From Aldrovandia affinis (lineage: Eukaryota; Chordata; Actinopteri; Notacanthiformes; Halosauridae), in assembly GCA_029706075.1 (NCBI GenBank), contig JAINUG010000085.1, forward strand, positions 3,001,392 through 3,065,391: a stretch of 64,000 nucleotides of DNA, read 5' to 3'. The notes beneath the pieces are model-generated. The model did not search any database. It saw only the letters and a program-made list of their open reading frames with translations, and was not told the DNA's origin. Shown here piece by piece: positions 24,762-36,606 of the stretch. The position numbers and the translations under genes are program-made. How positions within the stretch are numbered: the stretch's first letter is position 1; each line of letters starts with the position of its first letter.

Positions 24762-27700
24762 ATTATTATTGTTATTGTTATTTTATTAATTCATTTATTT
24801 AATTTTAATATATATATTTTTGTTTTGGGTACTTCTTGGGCAAAGCTGGAAATGATTTACTTTGTTTTGTCCAATTCTATATCTATGAAATGTAATAAAT
24901 ATTTGATCACAAAAAAAAGAAACATTGTCCAGTAGGCTGGGACTTTGCAACAGGGCAAAACTCTCTTCATTACTCCTGATGGAAGATTCCTAGGTTCCTC
25001 AAGGTGAACCTGAGGTCAAAACATTGGTTTTGGTGAGAGAACCAATTGAAAAGGCATTTGCCAGACAGAAGTGCTGGAAGAAGGACAAACATGTCGGTTA
25101 TCAGTGCACAGCCGACAGACACCATCTAGTCATGTGACCAGATGTTCCACATCGGACAAAGGACTGGAACCTCAAAAGTCTTCAGCAACCAGACAGACTG
25201 AGTATAACATCCTCAAATCTCAAATATATTATCTTTATACTGTAATTATTCTAAGATTATTATTAATCTATTTCTTTAGTCAATTATTGAGTAGGCTCCA
25301 CATATTAAAACAAACTCAAATTAAAGGTATTGGTGGTTTGCTCCTAAATTATTATTAACTGTTAATGTTAATTTATTAGCTGGTGCCTCATGATGGACCG
25401 TATTCATGAGGAAAACCTTAGGCCACCTCTGAGGTAGATAATTCAGTAGGGCGGAGTCACATTTATGAACCAACACCTTTACATAAAGGTTTGAATAAAC
25501 CAACGTTTGCTTGATACTAATCGCAAATGATGCTACAAAACAGTGAACGCTTGCTTGAAGCAAGAGAGCAAGAAAGGTATTGCCATCAAAGGGTAAAGAT
25601 AATTAGATGAACACTGATATCCAAAGAGAAGCTCAAATGTGTGCTGATGGGATAGGTTGCGTCTCGAAAAGCAGTAAATTGTGCATGACAGCTTTGTGAC
25701 ATGAATAAGAATGTCTTGTGTGGATTGCAGTTTCGAACATCAAACTGCAGTCACTTCTGACCCCCGGACGGTGAATAAACTGTGGCAGCAGGACGAGTGA
25801 CAGGCCGGTGACACAAGCCCGGGTGTCACTCTGGGTCATTCCCTTGATTTGTGACCTTCCAGAGGCATCGATTTCATTAGACGTGAGACAGGGCGAGGAG
25901 CAGGATGCAGGGCCCAAACACAACATCCTGGCGAGGCCAAGGCGCCGTTATCTTAATTAGATGATTGTACAATCGGGATGAGAGCATCGTGGCGGGGCGA
26001 GACATGAACAAACGCCAGGCCTGGACAGTGCTTCTGGAAGTGCCATTAGTTTGTGTGTAGATTACCCAGGGTGTATACAGTCCACACCTAATTGATGCTA
26101 TGTAAGATGCCATCCCAGATGGCACTATTTCCATATCTATCACACTCACCTGGCGCTATTGGATCTTCGCTATCTGTGTAGCAGTGCTGCTTGGTAGGGA
26201 GGGAATGTGGATATGTGGACTGTTTAACATGGAGATAGAAATGGCCATGGCTCTGTCATTGTAAGGAACTGGGAGATTCAATGTAAAGATATTTCCCATC
26301 AAAGCTGCGCTGTCCCATTCAGCCACCGTACCGTCCCATACAATCCCTGTACTCCAGCAACGACCATTGAACAGTGCCGTGCTGACCAAAAATGTGTTCC
26401 TCCATGACTACGCATGCCATTTCACCTTGACAGAGTGGAGACCAGTTGAGAAGGGTTACCATCACCCAGACCCCTTCGGCGCTCACCAGCGGCAAACAAA
26501 AGGCCCTTCTCCCACCACACCACGTCCCCCAGCAACAGGTCGAGACTGCCAGGCCCCTTAAGATTAGATTTGAATTTATGAAGATTGCTTCACCTGGCTC
26601 TGTGGCGTAATCTATGCCGTTGTAGTAATTCACATAGGCCCTCATTTCCAAAGCAGTCAAAGAGCCTCGTATTTCACCATGACAATGTAATCACAGGTCC
26701 ACATTAAAAAGTCATTATTGTTTAGAATCGAGCTCAGCCAGAAAAACACTTACTATAAAATTCTGCAGCCTTTGTATTTTACTCCTAGGTTTACCCAAGA
26801 ACACAGGGTGGAGTGATTTAAGCTGGCAACTTACAGCCTTATTGATTTCTGGGGGGATTTTCTCTCTTTTCTTACCCCAGCCATTGCATGATTAGCGAGT
26901 AATTGCAATAATGAACCCTGATCTAAGTAAATAAATACAGCGCATGTGAGATTTAACACATTAAGCAGGGTATGATCTTGCTGCGGTGGCTGTTTTGGAA
27001 AGTTGGTCCAACACAAGCATTTTATCCTTTCTTTCCCACCATCATTTAGCTGTTGTTTCTCTTGGTTTCTTTGTTTATGTAATTATGTATTTTACAGGAT
27101 ATCCTGTTATAGCCCACAGTTTATTTCATCTTCAAAAGTCCTTTTTCCCCTCCTGCTATGCACTGAAACCTCTCCATAATTGGATGTTGACTTGTACCAT
27201 CCATTAACCCATGATCCATTCGATTCTTCAGACACTGTTTTAGACACACGTGGAATACTCACAGACAATTTCACTGCTGTTGCACCTTCCTCTATACGCT
27301 TCGCTTCGGCGAAGAGGACCACGAGGCCGGTGCTGTCCACAGATAAGCCGGGATGAAGGCCTGAGCCATTGTGTTTTATATCTAACCCCCCCGGGCCCGA
27401 AGCAGCTGTGGATCACGACCCCGGGCGTCATTGTCCTTGACACTCCTGAGCTTCCAGTGTTCAGAGGACAAAGAGGTTTAAGAGTGAATAAAAGGTGATT
27501 TACTCACTGTTTCTGTGGCGCTGACATACGGGCTAAATTACATGTTGGCCTCCCTTAGAGGAGGATTAAGACCCAGACAATGAGCGTGAGCCAGAAGCGT
27601 GCGTCGGTAGAAACCAAGAAGGCGACGAGCTGTGCGAGATGGCCGCGGGTGAGCGAGACAACACGCCGAGCGCTCGGGGTAGCGTTCGTGAGCGTATGCG

Positions 27701-29389
27701 CATTCGCTTTGATGAGAGCAGATTTCATTACGCATCTATATCCATGCGCATGGGCAGTTTGTCACGTCCTTGATCAATTCCTGTCTCATTCCTTTTTATA
27801 AATTTGTTCTCAAAGCCTATCAATAATGTATTTGAATGTCTCATATTTCTCATTAATTGGAAGTTTTCTTTGCAAATCAATATGGTCCCTGATGTGTTGC
27901 ATCGTAAACCCCGTCCTCACACACCCCCCCCTTACCACCATCGCCTCGTGACAGGACGTAGTGTTGGCCCTTTATGTTCTATTGATTTCATTTTATTTCC
28001 TTTTTTGCCCCTTTCAAAAGCATATGTTTGTCATTTTTCCTTGATACAGTCCGGCTAGCCATTTTGTGTGTCACTGAACATGAAATTGAATATTACAATA
28101 TTTTTTACTGAGCAGCAATCAGATGCCATTGTTGGTGTTGTCTAACACCTACATTGTAGGGGAACCATTACTTGCATTGCTGGTAATGACCGAAATGCTG
28201 TGATCTTAGCACCACATCACTCTAACATGAGAGCAGCGAGGTGTCCCAAAATAGGACAAGGTTTTGCATGTATTGAATTGTCATCTCAGGAGGAGAGCAG
28301 ATTGCCAAGCCTTTGTTGTGGTAGTGCTTTGTTTCTCTGCTGATTTATGATCACGGGAAGGATAAACGAAGCAGGCCTGTGTGATTACTGGTTACCTGCT
28401 GATTTATAACTTGGTTTTAATTATGCGAGTTGCTGTCTGTGCCAGCCGCTTCCGGACTGAGTGGGTGGGGTGTGAAGGGGGTGGGGGCGGGGGGGTCTGC
28501 TCTGCTCACATGGAGAACTTGTTGAGTTTCCTAACATTTCATCAAGACTCCTCATAGGGCAAGGCCAGACAAATCAATTTGAAACTCATCCTTATACTGA
28601 GTGGTTGATAATGGTAATATGATACAGGGTTTGATTGCACATGTAGCACAGAGCTTCCTTGGGGGCCATAAATGACATTGTTGAAGAGACTTCTTGGATT
28701 AATGCTACTGTATGTAGTCTGCTGCTATTCTGTGATTATGATTCATAGATTGTTGATGTATTCATTTGTACCACAACATGGGCTTTTTTCCCCATAATGG
28801 GATATTTTTTCATTTTAGTTTTTCGCCTGATTTGGTCATCACTTGTCATCAGAAGACTGGGCGACATAAATCAACAAGCGGTTGCGTTTATTAACTTCAC
28901 ACCACACCCAGGATGTATAATTTAATCATCAGGTAATTTACATCTAAAGGTGAATTTATAGCCACTGAGAACTGCCAAGGTTATTAAATCTTGAACATGT
29001 GATTTTCATTTGAAAATGAGGAGGACAGTGTCCTTGAGTTGATATATATATATTCACTCCCACCCCACCAGCTAGAATTTAATAATAATTGAGGAATTAT
29101 ATATATTGCAGTTTCGTGAGTAAAATTACCATGAGATTTTTATAATTCATGGTGCAGCAAATGCCAGTATAATTCTGATTCTTACCTCGTTGTCTGGATG
29201 ACTTTTATTCAATGCCTAAATGCAGGCTTATAGAATACATATAATCAGATGGGTTTTTTTATATTTGGAAAGAAAAGAGAAAAAAAAGACTGCAAACACC
29301 AGCCCCTTTCAGAGTGCCATTAAGTGAAACTGTGGCCGTGGAGAATCTCGAACACCGTCAACGTTTTTCATCAACACCTCCCACCTGGC
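24762..29389. other. Unique noncoding sequence, no gene seen
   Basis: About 4.6 kb without a supported gene. Just after the SINE there is a low-complexity ATT-rich stretch (24,752-24,830). The interval 26,150-26,720 is mixed composition with overlapping ORFs on both strands. The longest is a 113-codon minus ORF (26,319-26,660) with no recognised domain, splice context or family resemblance. The interval 27,590-27,730 is CpG-rich. The interval 28,900-29,180 is AT-rich with homeodomain-like motifs. A G-rich run lies near 28,465-28,495. Confidence 0.5.
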
Positions 29390-29640
29390 TTTACAGCACA
29401 AAGCCTGAGCCGCACGCTTAAGCCGCGCGGTCATCTCACCGTGGCGTGGGATCCCGGCCGCTGCCGGGGGGGGGGAGAGAGAGGCGGCGAGCGCCGCGGG
29501 CAGGAGACTCTCTATGTGCGGGCGAGCTCCGCCGATCCATCCTCGTCCTCCGATGTTTACAAACATATTGCAAACAAGCGGTGCCGAGCGGTCCGTCTCT
29601 CTGGGGTAAACATATGCGTCCCTAATACTGATTAAACGTT
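29390..29640. other. CpG-rich patch
   Basis: Dense CpG content, especially 29,410-29,545, where CCGCGCGG, GGCGGCGAGCGCCGCGGG and GCGGGCGAGCTCCGCCG occur, with a G-run near 29,465. ORFs of about 100 codons are open on both strands across the same bases, as expected for GC-rich DNA lacking stops, and neither resembles a known protein. It could be a CpG island of a noncoding or alternative promoter, or a GC-rich conserved element. It lies about 340 bases left of a Tc1 derivative, but nothing links the two. Confidence 0.45.
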
Positions 29641-29974
29641 TCATACCCCCCTGGAGAGCCTCTCTCGCAGCCTATCAGAGGCAGCACAGCCGAGGAGTAG
29701 CACTCCACATATCCTCCCCCTTTTTTTTCTTTTCACTCTGTATACACAATACACTCTGCAAAGGCTCTGATGCTAAGCAACCTTTTGAACTTTCTGGTTT
29801 TGTTCCAGCCAGCTGCCCTGCAGGTCACGGTCACAGTATTTCTATGTAAGTGTAGCACGTACGCCTACACAAGTTGCTTACTTGGACGTTCAGTGTTACA
29901 GTTACATTCCTCTCTCATTTGCCAATTTCACGATCCCTGTCCAATGCATACTGGATTGCCTTCATAATGAATGC

Positions 29975-30531
29975 TATAGGTAATTGCCCAAATAAAGGAA
30001 GCACCAACATAAAGGGTATTAATAGGCCATCACCAGCTGCCAGAACAGCTTCAGTCCTCCTTGGCATGGATTCCACAAGTGTCTGGAACGGTATTGGAGG
30101 GATGCAACACCAGTCTTTCACAAGAAATTCCAGCATTTGGTGTTTTGTTGATGGTGATTGAAAATGCTGTCTCAGGCACCACTCCAGAATCTCTCGTAAG
30201 TGTTCAGTTGGGTTGAGATCCAGTGAATCAGATGGCCATGGCATATGGTTTATATTGTTTTCATGCTCATCAAATCATTCAGTGACCACTCGTGCCCTGT
30301 GGATGGGGGCATTGTCATCCTGGAAGAGACCACTTCCATCAGGATAGAAATGCTTCACCATAGGATAAAGGTGATCACTCAGAATGGCTTTGTATTTATT
30401 GGTGTTTACCTTACCCTCTAAGGGGTTGAGTGGACCTAAACCATGGCAGGAAAAAGCACACCACATCATAACAGAGCTGCCAGGACCCATCATTTACTGA
30501 AGTGCTTCCTTTATTTTGGCAGTTGCCTGTA
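29975..30531 (-). mobile_element. Tc1 deletion derivative bounded by inverted repeats and TA
   Basis: The ends are an imperfect inverted repeat of about 28 bases: left TAGGTAATTGCCCAAATAAA, and on the right the reverse complement of a CAGGCAACTGCCAAAATAAA sequence. They are bounded by TA dinucleotides at 29,975-29,976 and 30,530-30,531, the target-site signature of Tc1/mariner elements. The body of about 553 bases retains only the C-terminal half of the transposase on the minus strand. The deletion joint lies just inside the right inverted repeat. It is non-autonomous and would depend on a full-length relative for movement. Confidence 0.93.
29980..30493 (-). pseudogene. Truncated Tc1 transposase (C-terminal half, one in-frame stop)
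   Basis: On the minus strand, 30,493 to 30,275 encodes a G-S-V-M-M-W motif region, then QDDNAPIHRA, the second acidic position of the DDE/DD34E catalytic triad. A TGA stop at 30,275-30,277 interrupts the frame, and the same frame then continues through 30,244. There it encodes DLNPTEHL, which contains the catalytic glutamate, and a C-terminal tail that runs out through the left inverted repeat. The break is therefore a single nonsense codon rather than a frameshift. The N-terminal paired-type DNA-binding region and the first catalytic aspartate are missing. Tc1 transposases are usually about 340 residues, so roughly half is left. It cannot be active. Confidence 0.9.
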
Positions 30532-31832
30532 TATGTTTATACTTTTTTACTTTGTGACTTGTGGAGGTTTACTTTACATTTTAGATTCATTCAATTTATA
30601 AAGTTGGTTACTTCCACATCTTTCACAATGATTCCGTTTAAGTACATATCTTGCTCAAGCATACAACAATGGAAATGAAACATACATGTTACAAACCTAG
30701 TTCCATAACCACCACAATTGTCAATGGTGCCTGCAGGTGGTTCTAAGACTTCACTGACTTCACATAACCCTCATAAATGGAACTGCGAAACAAGCACAAT
30801 GTTTCCAGCGAGACCCTTTTGATCCTTCACATGAAAATCATTTAAGAATTGCAAGACAGGGTATTTAAAGATATGCTGTGTCATCTCCCTCAATAATGCA
30901 GAGGCGTTAGTCCAATCAAACGGTGAGTATGGTGACTCAGATTGCACTCAGTGGTTCAGCCTAGTAAAGACGTGAGGTGGTCATCCTGTCCCCTCATCTG
31001 ATGATGTCATCCCATATAAAACCGGACCATAAAAAGGGCTAAAAACACACATTAAAGCAAAACAGAGCTGACAGGTATGGTTAATGTGAGGTTTACCCCC
31101 TGTCATTTTAATTTGTTGCCCAAGCAATCAGTAGCTCATCCCAGTAATTTCACTAATGAATGCTATTACGGTTCCCATAACCAAAGTCTGCCCAAGAGGG
31201 TTATTTTTCATGCTGGATCTGCAGACACCCTCTTTAAATCAATACTAAGCTCTAATGCCTTATGCGTCCTCTTTTTTCCCACGAAAGGGATATGGTGGAG
31301 CGGATAGCTGGCACTAGGGATGCAAATGACAGGGCCGATGAATAATGTCGATAATTTTGAGAAATGAATTATTCCGTGTTATTAAGTTAATTCTGCTTTC
31401 TGTATGATGAAACGCGAGCTCGCTGGCCTTTGTCTGAGCTGTCTGATTAAAGCGGGAATTAAGCAATAGCGGGTTTATTCAATACGGACGGGATTCAATT
31501 ACGCTTGGGAAGGCGAGGTAGAGAGAGCCTCCTCAGGTGTTCCAGGGGATCTTCACCACCATCACCTTTGGGGTTCAGTCCACTTAAATGAGACTGCAGA
31601 GCATTTACATCGCACACAACGGTGTGTATGACTGCAGTCTCCCCACGAGCCCTGAGACCATCTTCAGGGCTTGACATTCAGCTTTATGGTTGCCTCAGAT
31701 GCCTTGTAGACCTAGCAGGCGTCTGAGTTGAAGGGGGAGATGAGGTGGAGTAGGGATGCTGAGCTATAAACTGCCAATGGTGGCAGGTTAGCAGAGGTTA
31801 TTAACAGTGGGTGGAGCTGAGGCGTCGGCGCG

Positions 31833-31834
<2 letters not shown>
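30532..31834. other. Unique noncoding sequence, no gene seen
   Basis: No gene is supported. The block 31,310-31,490 has complex sequence with TAATGTCGATAATTTTGAG, AATTATTCCGTG and GCGGGAATTAAGCAATAG motifs, and looks like a conserved noncoding element. Small ORFs at 31,077-31,307 and 31,495-31,677 have no recognisable domain. Confidence 0.5.
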
Positions 31835-31885
<51 letters not shown>

Positions 31886-31907
31886 GGGAGAGAGAGAGGG
31901 GGAGAGG

Positions 31908-31949
<42 letters not shown>
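31835..31949 (+). repeat. (GA)n microsatellite, interrupted
   Basis: About 115 bases of GA with GGAG and GGGG interruptions in the middle (31,876-31,910). It produces Arg/Glu-rich and Ser/Leu-rich ORFs on the two strands, which are artefacts of the repeat. Confidence 0.97.
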
Positions 31950-34900
31950 ACCCACTGCGCACACACCTCACGTATAGAATCCGATGTGCTCTGTTTGATT
32001 TGCCCATTCAGTATTTCCAAGCGCCTGCAGACACATTCCTTGAAGGCCTTTAATCTCATTTAAATTCGAATCCCTCTTTGATAGCCATCAGCGAGGACTT
32101 GGTAGCAGGTAAATTGATAAAGATTATAAATTACAAATGTTTTTAATCCTCCCACCCGCTCATTAAAGCCAGAGATGACGGATTGGATGCTATCATGCCT
32201 TGTTCAATGTTTAGCGAAGAAAATCTATTTCAATCTCAATAAATAGGGTCTCATGGGGAAATGGCAAAGGTCACCCCACCTAATCTCATTACGGTTGTGA
32301 GGTGCAGTTAGCACACTCGTTTATGAGTAAATAACCTAGTGGGGAATATGGCTGGCTGTATTGTCTGCTGTTATTGTCTCTATCATTTCTTCTTTAAAAC
32401 AATGGAGAATGTACTTACCAACAGCAAGTGCCACATAAGTGACATACAGTGCTGTCATATTTGGTTGGAGTATGTGGTAATTATTCCAGGGATAATTGGA
32501 TTTTTGTGCTAGCTATGTGCATAGTGAGAGTTAACCGCAAACTCTAATTATCCTAGAGTATGTTTACGATTGATTTGTAAACGCCTAGCACGCTTCAAAT
32601 AGTCACACATAATTCCACAATAATGAGGTATTATTTGAACAAATTATAAACGAAAAGAATCAGATATACTTTGCTGAACATAATTTATTCCACATTTTTT
32701 ATAATGTATGTTATCAAAAGCAATGCTGAAAAGTTAGGGTAGTTCTGGCAATTGTTGCGATACGAACGTGTTTGAATGCATGCCCAGACGCCCGTTAAAC
32801 ACAGCGTGACACTCACACGCCTCGCGGCCCTCGCTGATTGTTTTTAACACCGTCCAGTCTGCGCTTCTGAAGATAAAGGATCGTGAAACACATTTTAAAA
32901 GCTTTCTTTCTGTTCATTCGTCTTTGTTATTTATAACTGCTTCAGGTCCGGCGGGTATGTTGAATTCATGCAAATGCCCGATGCCAGACTTAAGGGAAGT
33001 AAGTGACAAGAGTGAGTGTACATTTACATCAGCATTATCATATATTGACAGCAAGTCATAGTGTTGTTGTGATTCGGGGCCCAGCGACACCCTCATTTAA
33101 AATGAGTTAATTTTCTCATTTTGGTAAATTCCTGCAATTAATGACCATCTGCCCTTAGTCTTTCGGGGCATTTGTTTTAAATCCTGATGAGCACTAGAAG
33201 AAGGATGGAGTAGCCGGATCTTAATAAATAACTTCTGAAGTGAAAATGTAGGCAGATATATTCATTTTCCTAAAAAGACGAGACCCCCAAACAATGTACA
33301 TGTTATTGGATCCTCTTTCCAAAACAAACACGGAGCATCACCGGATCAATGCATTCCTTGTGAAGAGTCCCGATGTATACGTGTAAAATACATGTTAGTA
33401 TCAGCAAAGCTTTTTTTACATTGGGCATGGAACTGTACAGAATTTTTCACTTCCCAAGGACATGGCTGTAAGTGATTGGACATATCTGTCAAGATATTGC
33501 TATATCGCTACTGAGTTTTGTGCAGTCTCAAATGTTCTTCTGAGCCAGTGCCCGGTGGTCAACTGGCATGAGCTCCTGGCGCAGCGTGTGGTCTCTCTGC
33601 CTTGCCCATTGCCTGATGAGGGGGTAATGGGCCATCACCAATGGCCATGCCTTCGAGGGATCGAAAAGCAGGCCTCGGAGCTTCCATTCTCGCCTGATTC
33701 ATGGAGCAGGGCATAAACACTTTCCAGCTCCAGCTCATAAGATGCAGTTATTATGATTATGACTTCTATTAGCGGTGGAAGTATTGTGCCTATTATTGTT
33801 ATAAATGAAGGCTTTCCAGACCCAGGGGGGTGTAATTTAGCGGAAGACTGTTTTTGCCTTTCCTAATTATTTTTAATGTCACTCATTAGGGCTTCCCTCA
33901 GGGGGTGTTTGAGCACTCTTGTCTGTTTGGACATGATATCATTATGACGCTGTCTTTCAATTAACCTTCCTCTGCTCCCTAATCTATTTCATCTGCCCGC
34001 CATTTCTTCCTGGGATTAGGGAAACGGTGACCAGGCATTAATGTGGCACTGCGGACAGACGGTTGAGAACGAACAGCCTGTCTTTTCTGGATTATAGAGC
34101 CTGTCTTTCCAGCGCAGATGCTTATCCAATCTTTTAACGTAATTTCCCTTCACGTACCTTTTTTGTGAAATACATACGTGTGCATTAATTGTGGTAAATG
34201 TCATGAGGAATTGATTAAAAACTAACCAGGGACTGATGCAGGCTGGGAGTTTGCGATAATACCGGCTCACTCGTGGTGTTTTACCACTCGGCACATGGTG
34301 CCCAGTGTAGCAGGGCATAACCGCTCATGTTTCCAGTCCACGGTGCATCCACAGTGCATCCCATTTGTGTATCCTATCAGCACCCTCTGACTTCTCTATT
34401 GCTCATTGACTTTATGGCCAGTGCGGTGCTAATGCATCCACATTAGAGCGCATTACAGGCCAAACCGTATTGCGCCGTTTGGCCTCAAACTGAGAGCGGC
34501 CTCTCGGCTGGGTACTTGGCGAGCCGTACCACCGCCCCTCCTCCACGTGGTCCTCTCCTCTCCAGCACCTCGGAGCCACTTTACGTTGGGCACAACAAGC
34601 AAGATAAATGGCGTCCCTTTAAAGGGGTTGTTTTGCTCCTCTTCTAAGCAGGGGTGAAGCTTATCTGCTTGGCCGTGGCACAACCATCAGGTCTCAGAGG
34701 GCGCGCCGTGCCAAGGACAGAGCCAAGAACGTAGCTTAATACTGACAGAGCGCTGGGCCATCGGCGTGTGCCATCAGAGCGAGTGCGATTACAGCAGTGT
34801 TGCTTGGAAACAAGATCAGAAATTATGATGGGAGACTTCAATACCCGTCGATCGGAGCAGCCGTTCCTGTTAGCGCTTTTTTGAAGAGACATAACAAATC

Positions 34901-36531
34901 CAGTGTTCAAACAAACCCGGAGCCGGAATCAACACCTTTGGGCTTCTTTTCCTTTTATCTTGACCTTACCTCAAAATACTTTTGTCAGTCCTACAGGCAT
35001 TGACAAGTAGGCTAAAACACTGAGATAAATAAATGGTGATGGTTTCAGTTGTGCTTGTGTTTTCTCTCCCTCGGTCAGACTGCTGATGTGAGTGATATTC
35101 TGATTACCCGTCGCTCAAAAAACGCTGACTTTGACCAAGAGAGTCCAGGACGCCAAAGGGGCCTGACTACTGCAAAACATGGGACAGGACAGAAGAACAA
35201 GGGTTCTTAAACAGGATCATGCAAACCAATGAGATCCTTCACTGGCTGAAAATGATTGGTGTGTGAATGGTCAGGAGAGTGATGTGCCCTTTGCCCTTTG
35301 CCCTTTGCCCTCCACACTGGACTTTATCTGCCAGTTGAGCAGCAGAGCAGGACTTGGTTGGGTCACATTCCCTCGCTTGTGCCGTCCTCCCTGAAGGTCC
35401 AGTATATGAGAAGGAACTGGCTGGGAAATCGGAGAGACTATGGAATCCTGATGAAATCCTGAAAATCCGCCATGTGGGGGAGACTGGTGTTTTTCCCATG
35501 TCTGTGTATCTTCATTTGCACTCAGATTAATGCGGGACAAGCGAGGAGATTCATATGAATTCCTCAATATGTTCAGTTTGGGGAGCGAGCAGAAAACCCC
35601 AAAAAGCTATTTCCTCCACAAGGCTCCTTAAGCGTAATAAATATTGATATCATTTGCCAGTTGCAAATCGAAAACCTGGCTCAGGAGCACACCATGAAGC
35701 AATATCCTCGGAGGGAAGAGTGAGGAGAGAAGATGTTTCACCAAATAAACTCCCAGCCAAATCTGTGAAATCTGCTTCCCTCCCTCCGAGGGGACACCTG
35801 CCCATTATTCACTGTATTACCCCGACTGTCCGCCGCTCCGTTGGCAATGATGCAGTGACTTATAATCGGTAAGTAAGTCTAGCATCAGCATTTCACAGCA
35901 GGCAGGGCCTGTCTCCTGGGCCGGTGACCTAATCGTTGGAGCTAGCGATGAGAACGCTAATCCATCAAAGTGACACGATCAATCCCTTGCGCCCGGTGAC
36001 CACGTTTAGTGCATGTTTTCAAACACACCCAACAGCAGCTCCCTGCATTTCCGAATGCAATTACACTTGCTTGCCGGGCGTGTAAGAGTAAGATACGATA
36101 TACGTGAAAACACTGGGTGGAATTAGAGGCGGCGAATGAGAAAGGACAGCGCGGGGTTAATTATGCAGCGTTACTTTAGAGTGCTTCCAGCCCGGCGGAG
36201 ATTTACCTCCTTCAGGAAGAAATGAAGTCATTGCTTTTAAAGTTACAATGTCTTTTCTTAATCTGATCATGCCGTCTCCCGTTTGTGGCCCAGAAGCCCT
36301 CGGTAATCCCATTACCGTCTCCCCATCAAGTGCCGTTGTTCTGCCTGATGCCTCTGCAACCGCACGCAATGGCCCTTAAAGACAGATTTAATCAGGTGAT
36401 ATGCAAGCCATTGATTTTCCGCTTTTCTTATTACGTTCTGAATGAGATTTCTATTGATGTGATCAACTCCGGAGAGCTGAGGAAGAGGAGGGGATGAGAG
36501 AGGCGGGTGGTGAAGCCAAGTGGTGTGACGG

Positions 36532-36533
<2 letters not shown>
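31950..36533. other. Unique noncoding sequence with several enhancer-like blocks
   Basis: No gene is supported. Mixed-composition blocks with TAAT-type motifs and CpGs that look like regulatory sequence lie at about 32,040-32,340, 32,930-33,230, 33,960-34,220, 35,590-35,860 and 36,120-36,480. A short GCCCTTT tandem (three and a half copies) occurs at 35,286-35,310. The ORFs are 60-100 codons, often opposed by ORFs on the other strand. Confidence 0.45.
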
Positions 36534-36600
<67 letters not shown>

Positions 36601-36606
36601 TCTCTC
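36534..36606 (+). repeat. (CT)n microsatellite
   Basis: About 73 bases of nearly pure CT, the reverse orientation of the GA tracts elsewhere in the window. It explains Leu/Ser-rich and Glu/Arg-rich ORFs on both strands. Confidence 0.97.

Noticed and set aside
24501-24935. 144-codon ORF
   Set aside because: It translates the reverse of a family B SINE and the ATT-rich tract after it.
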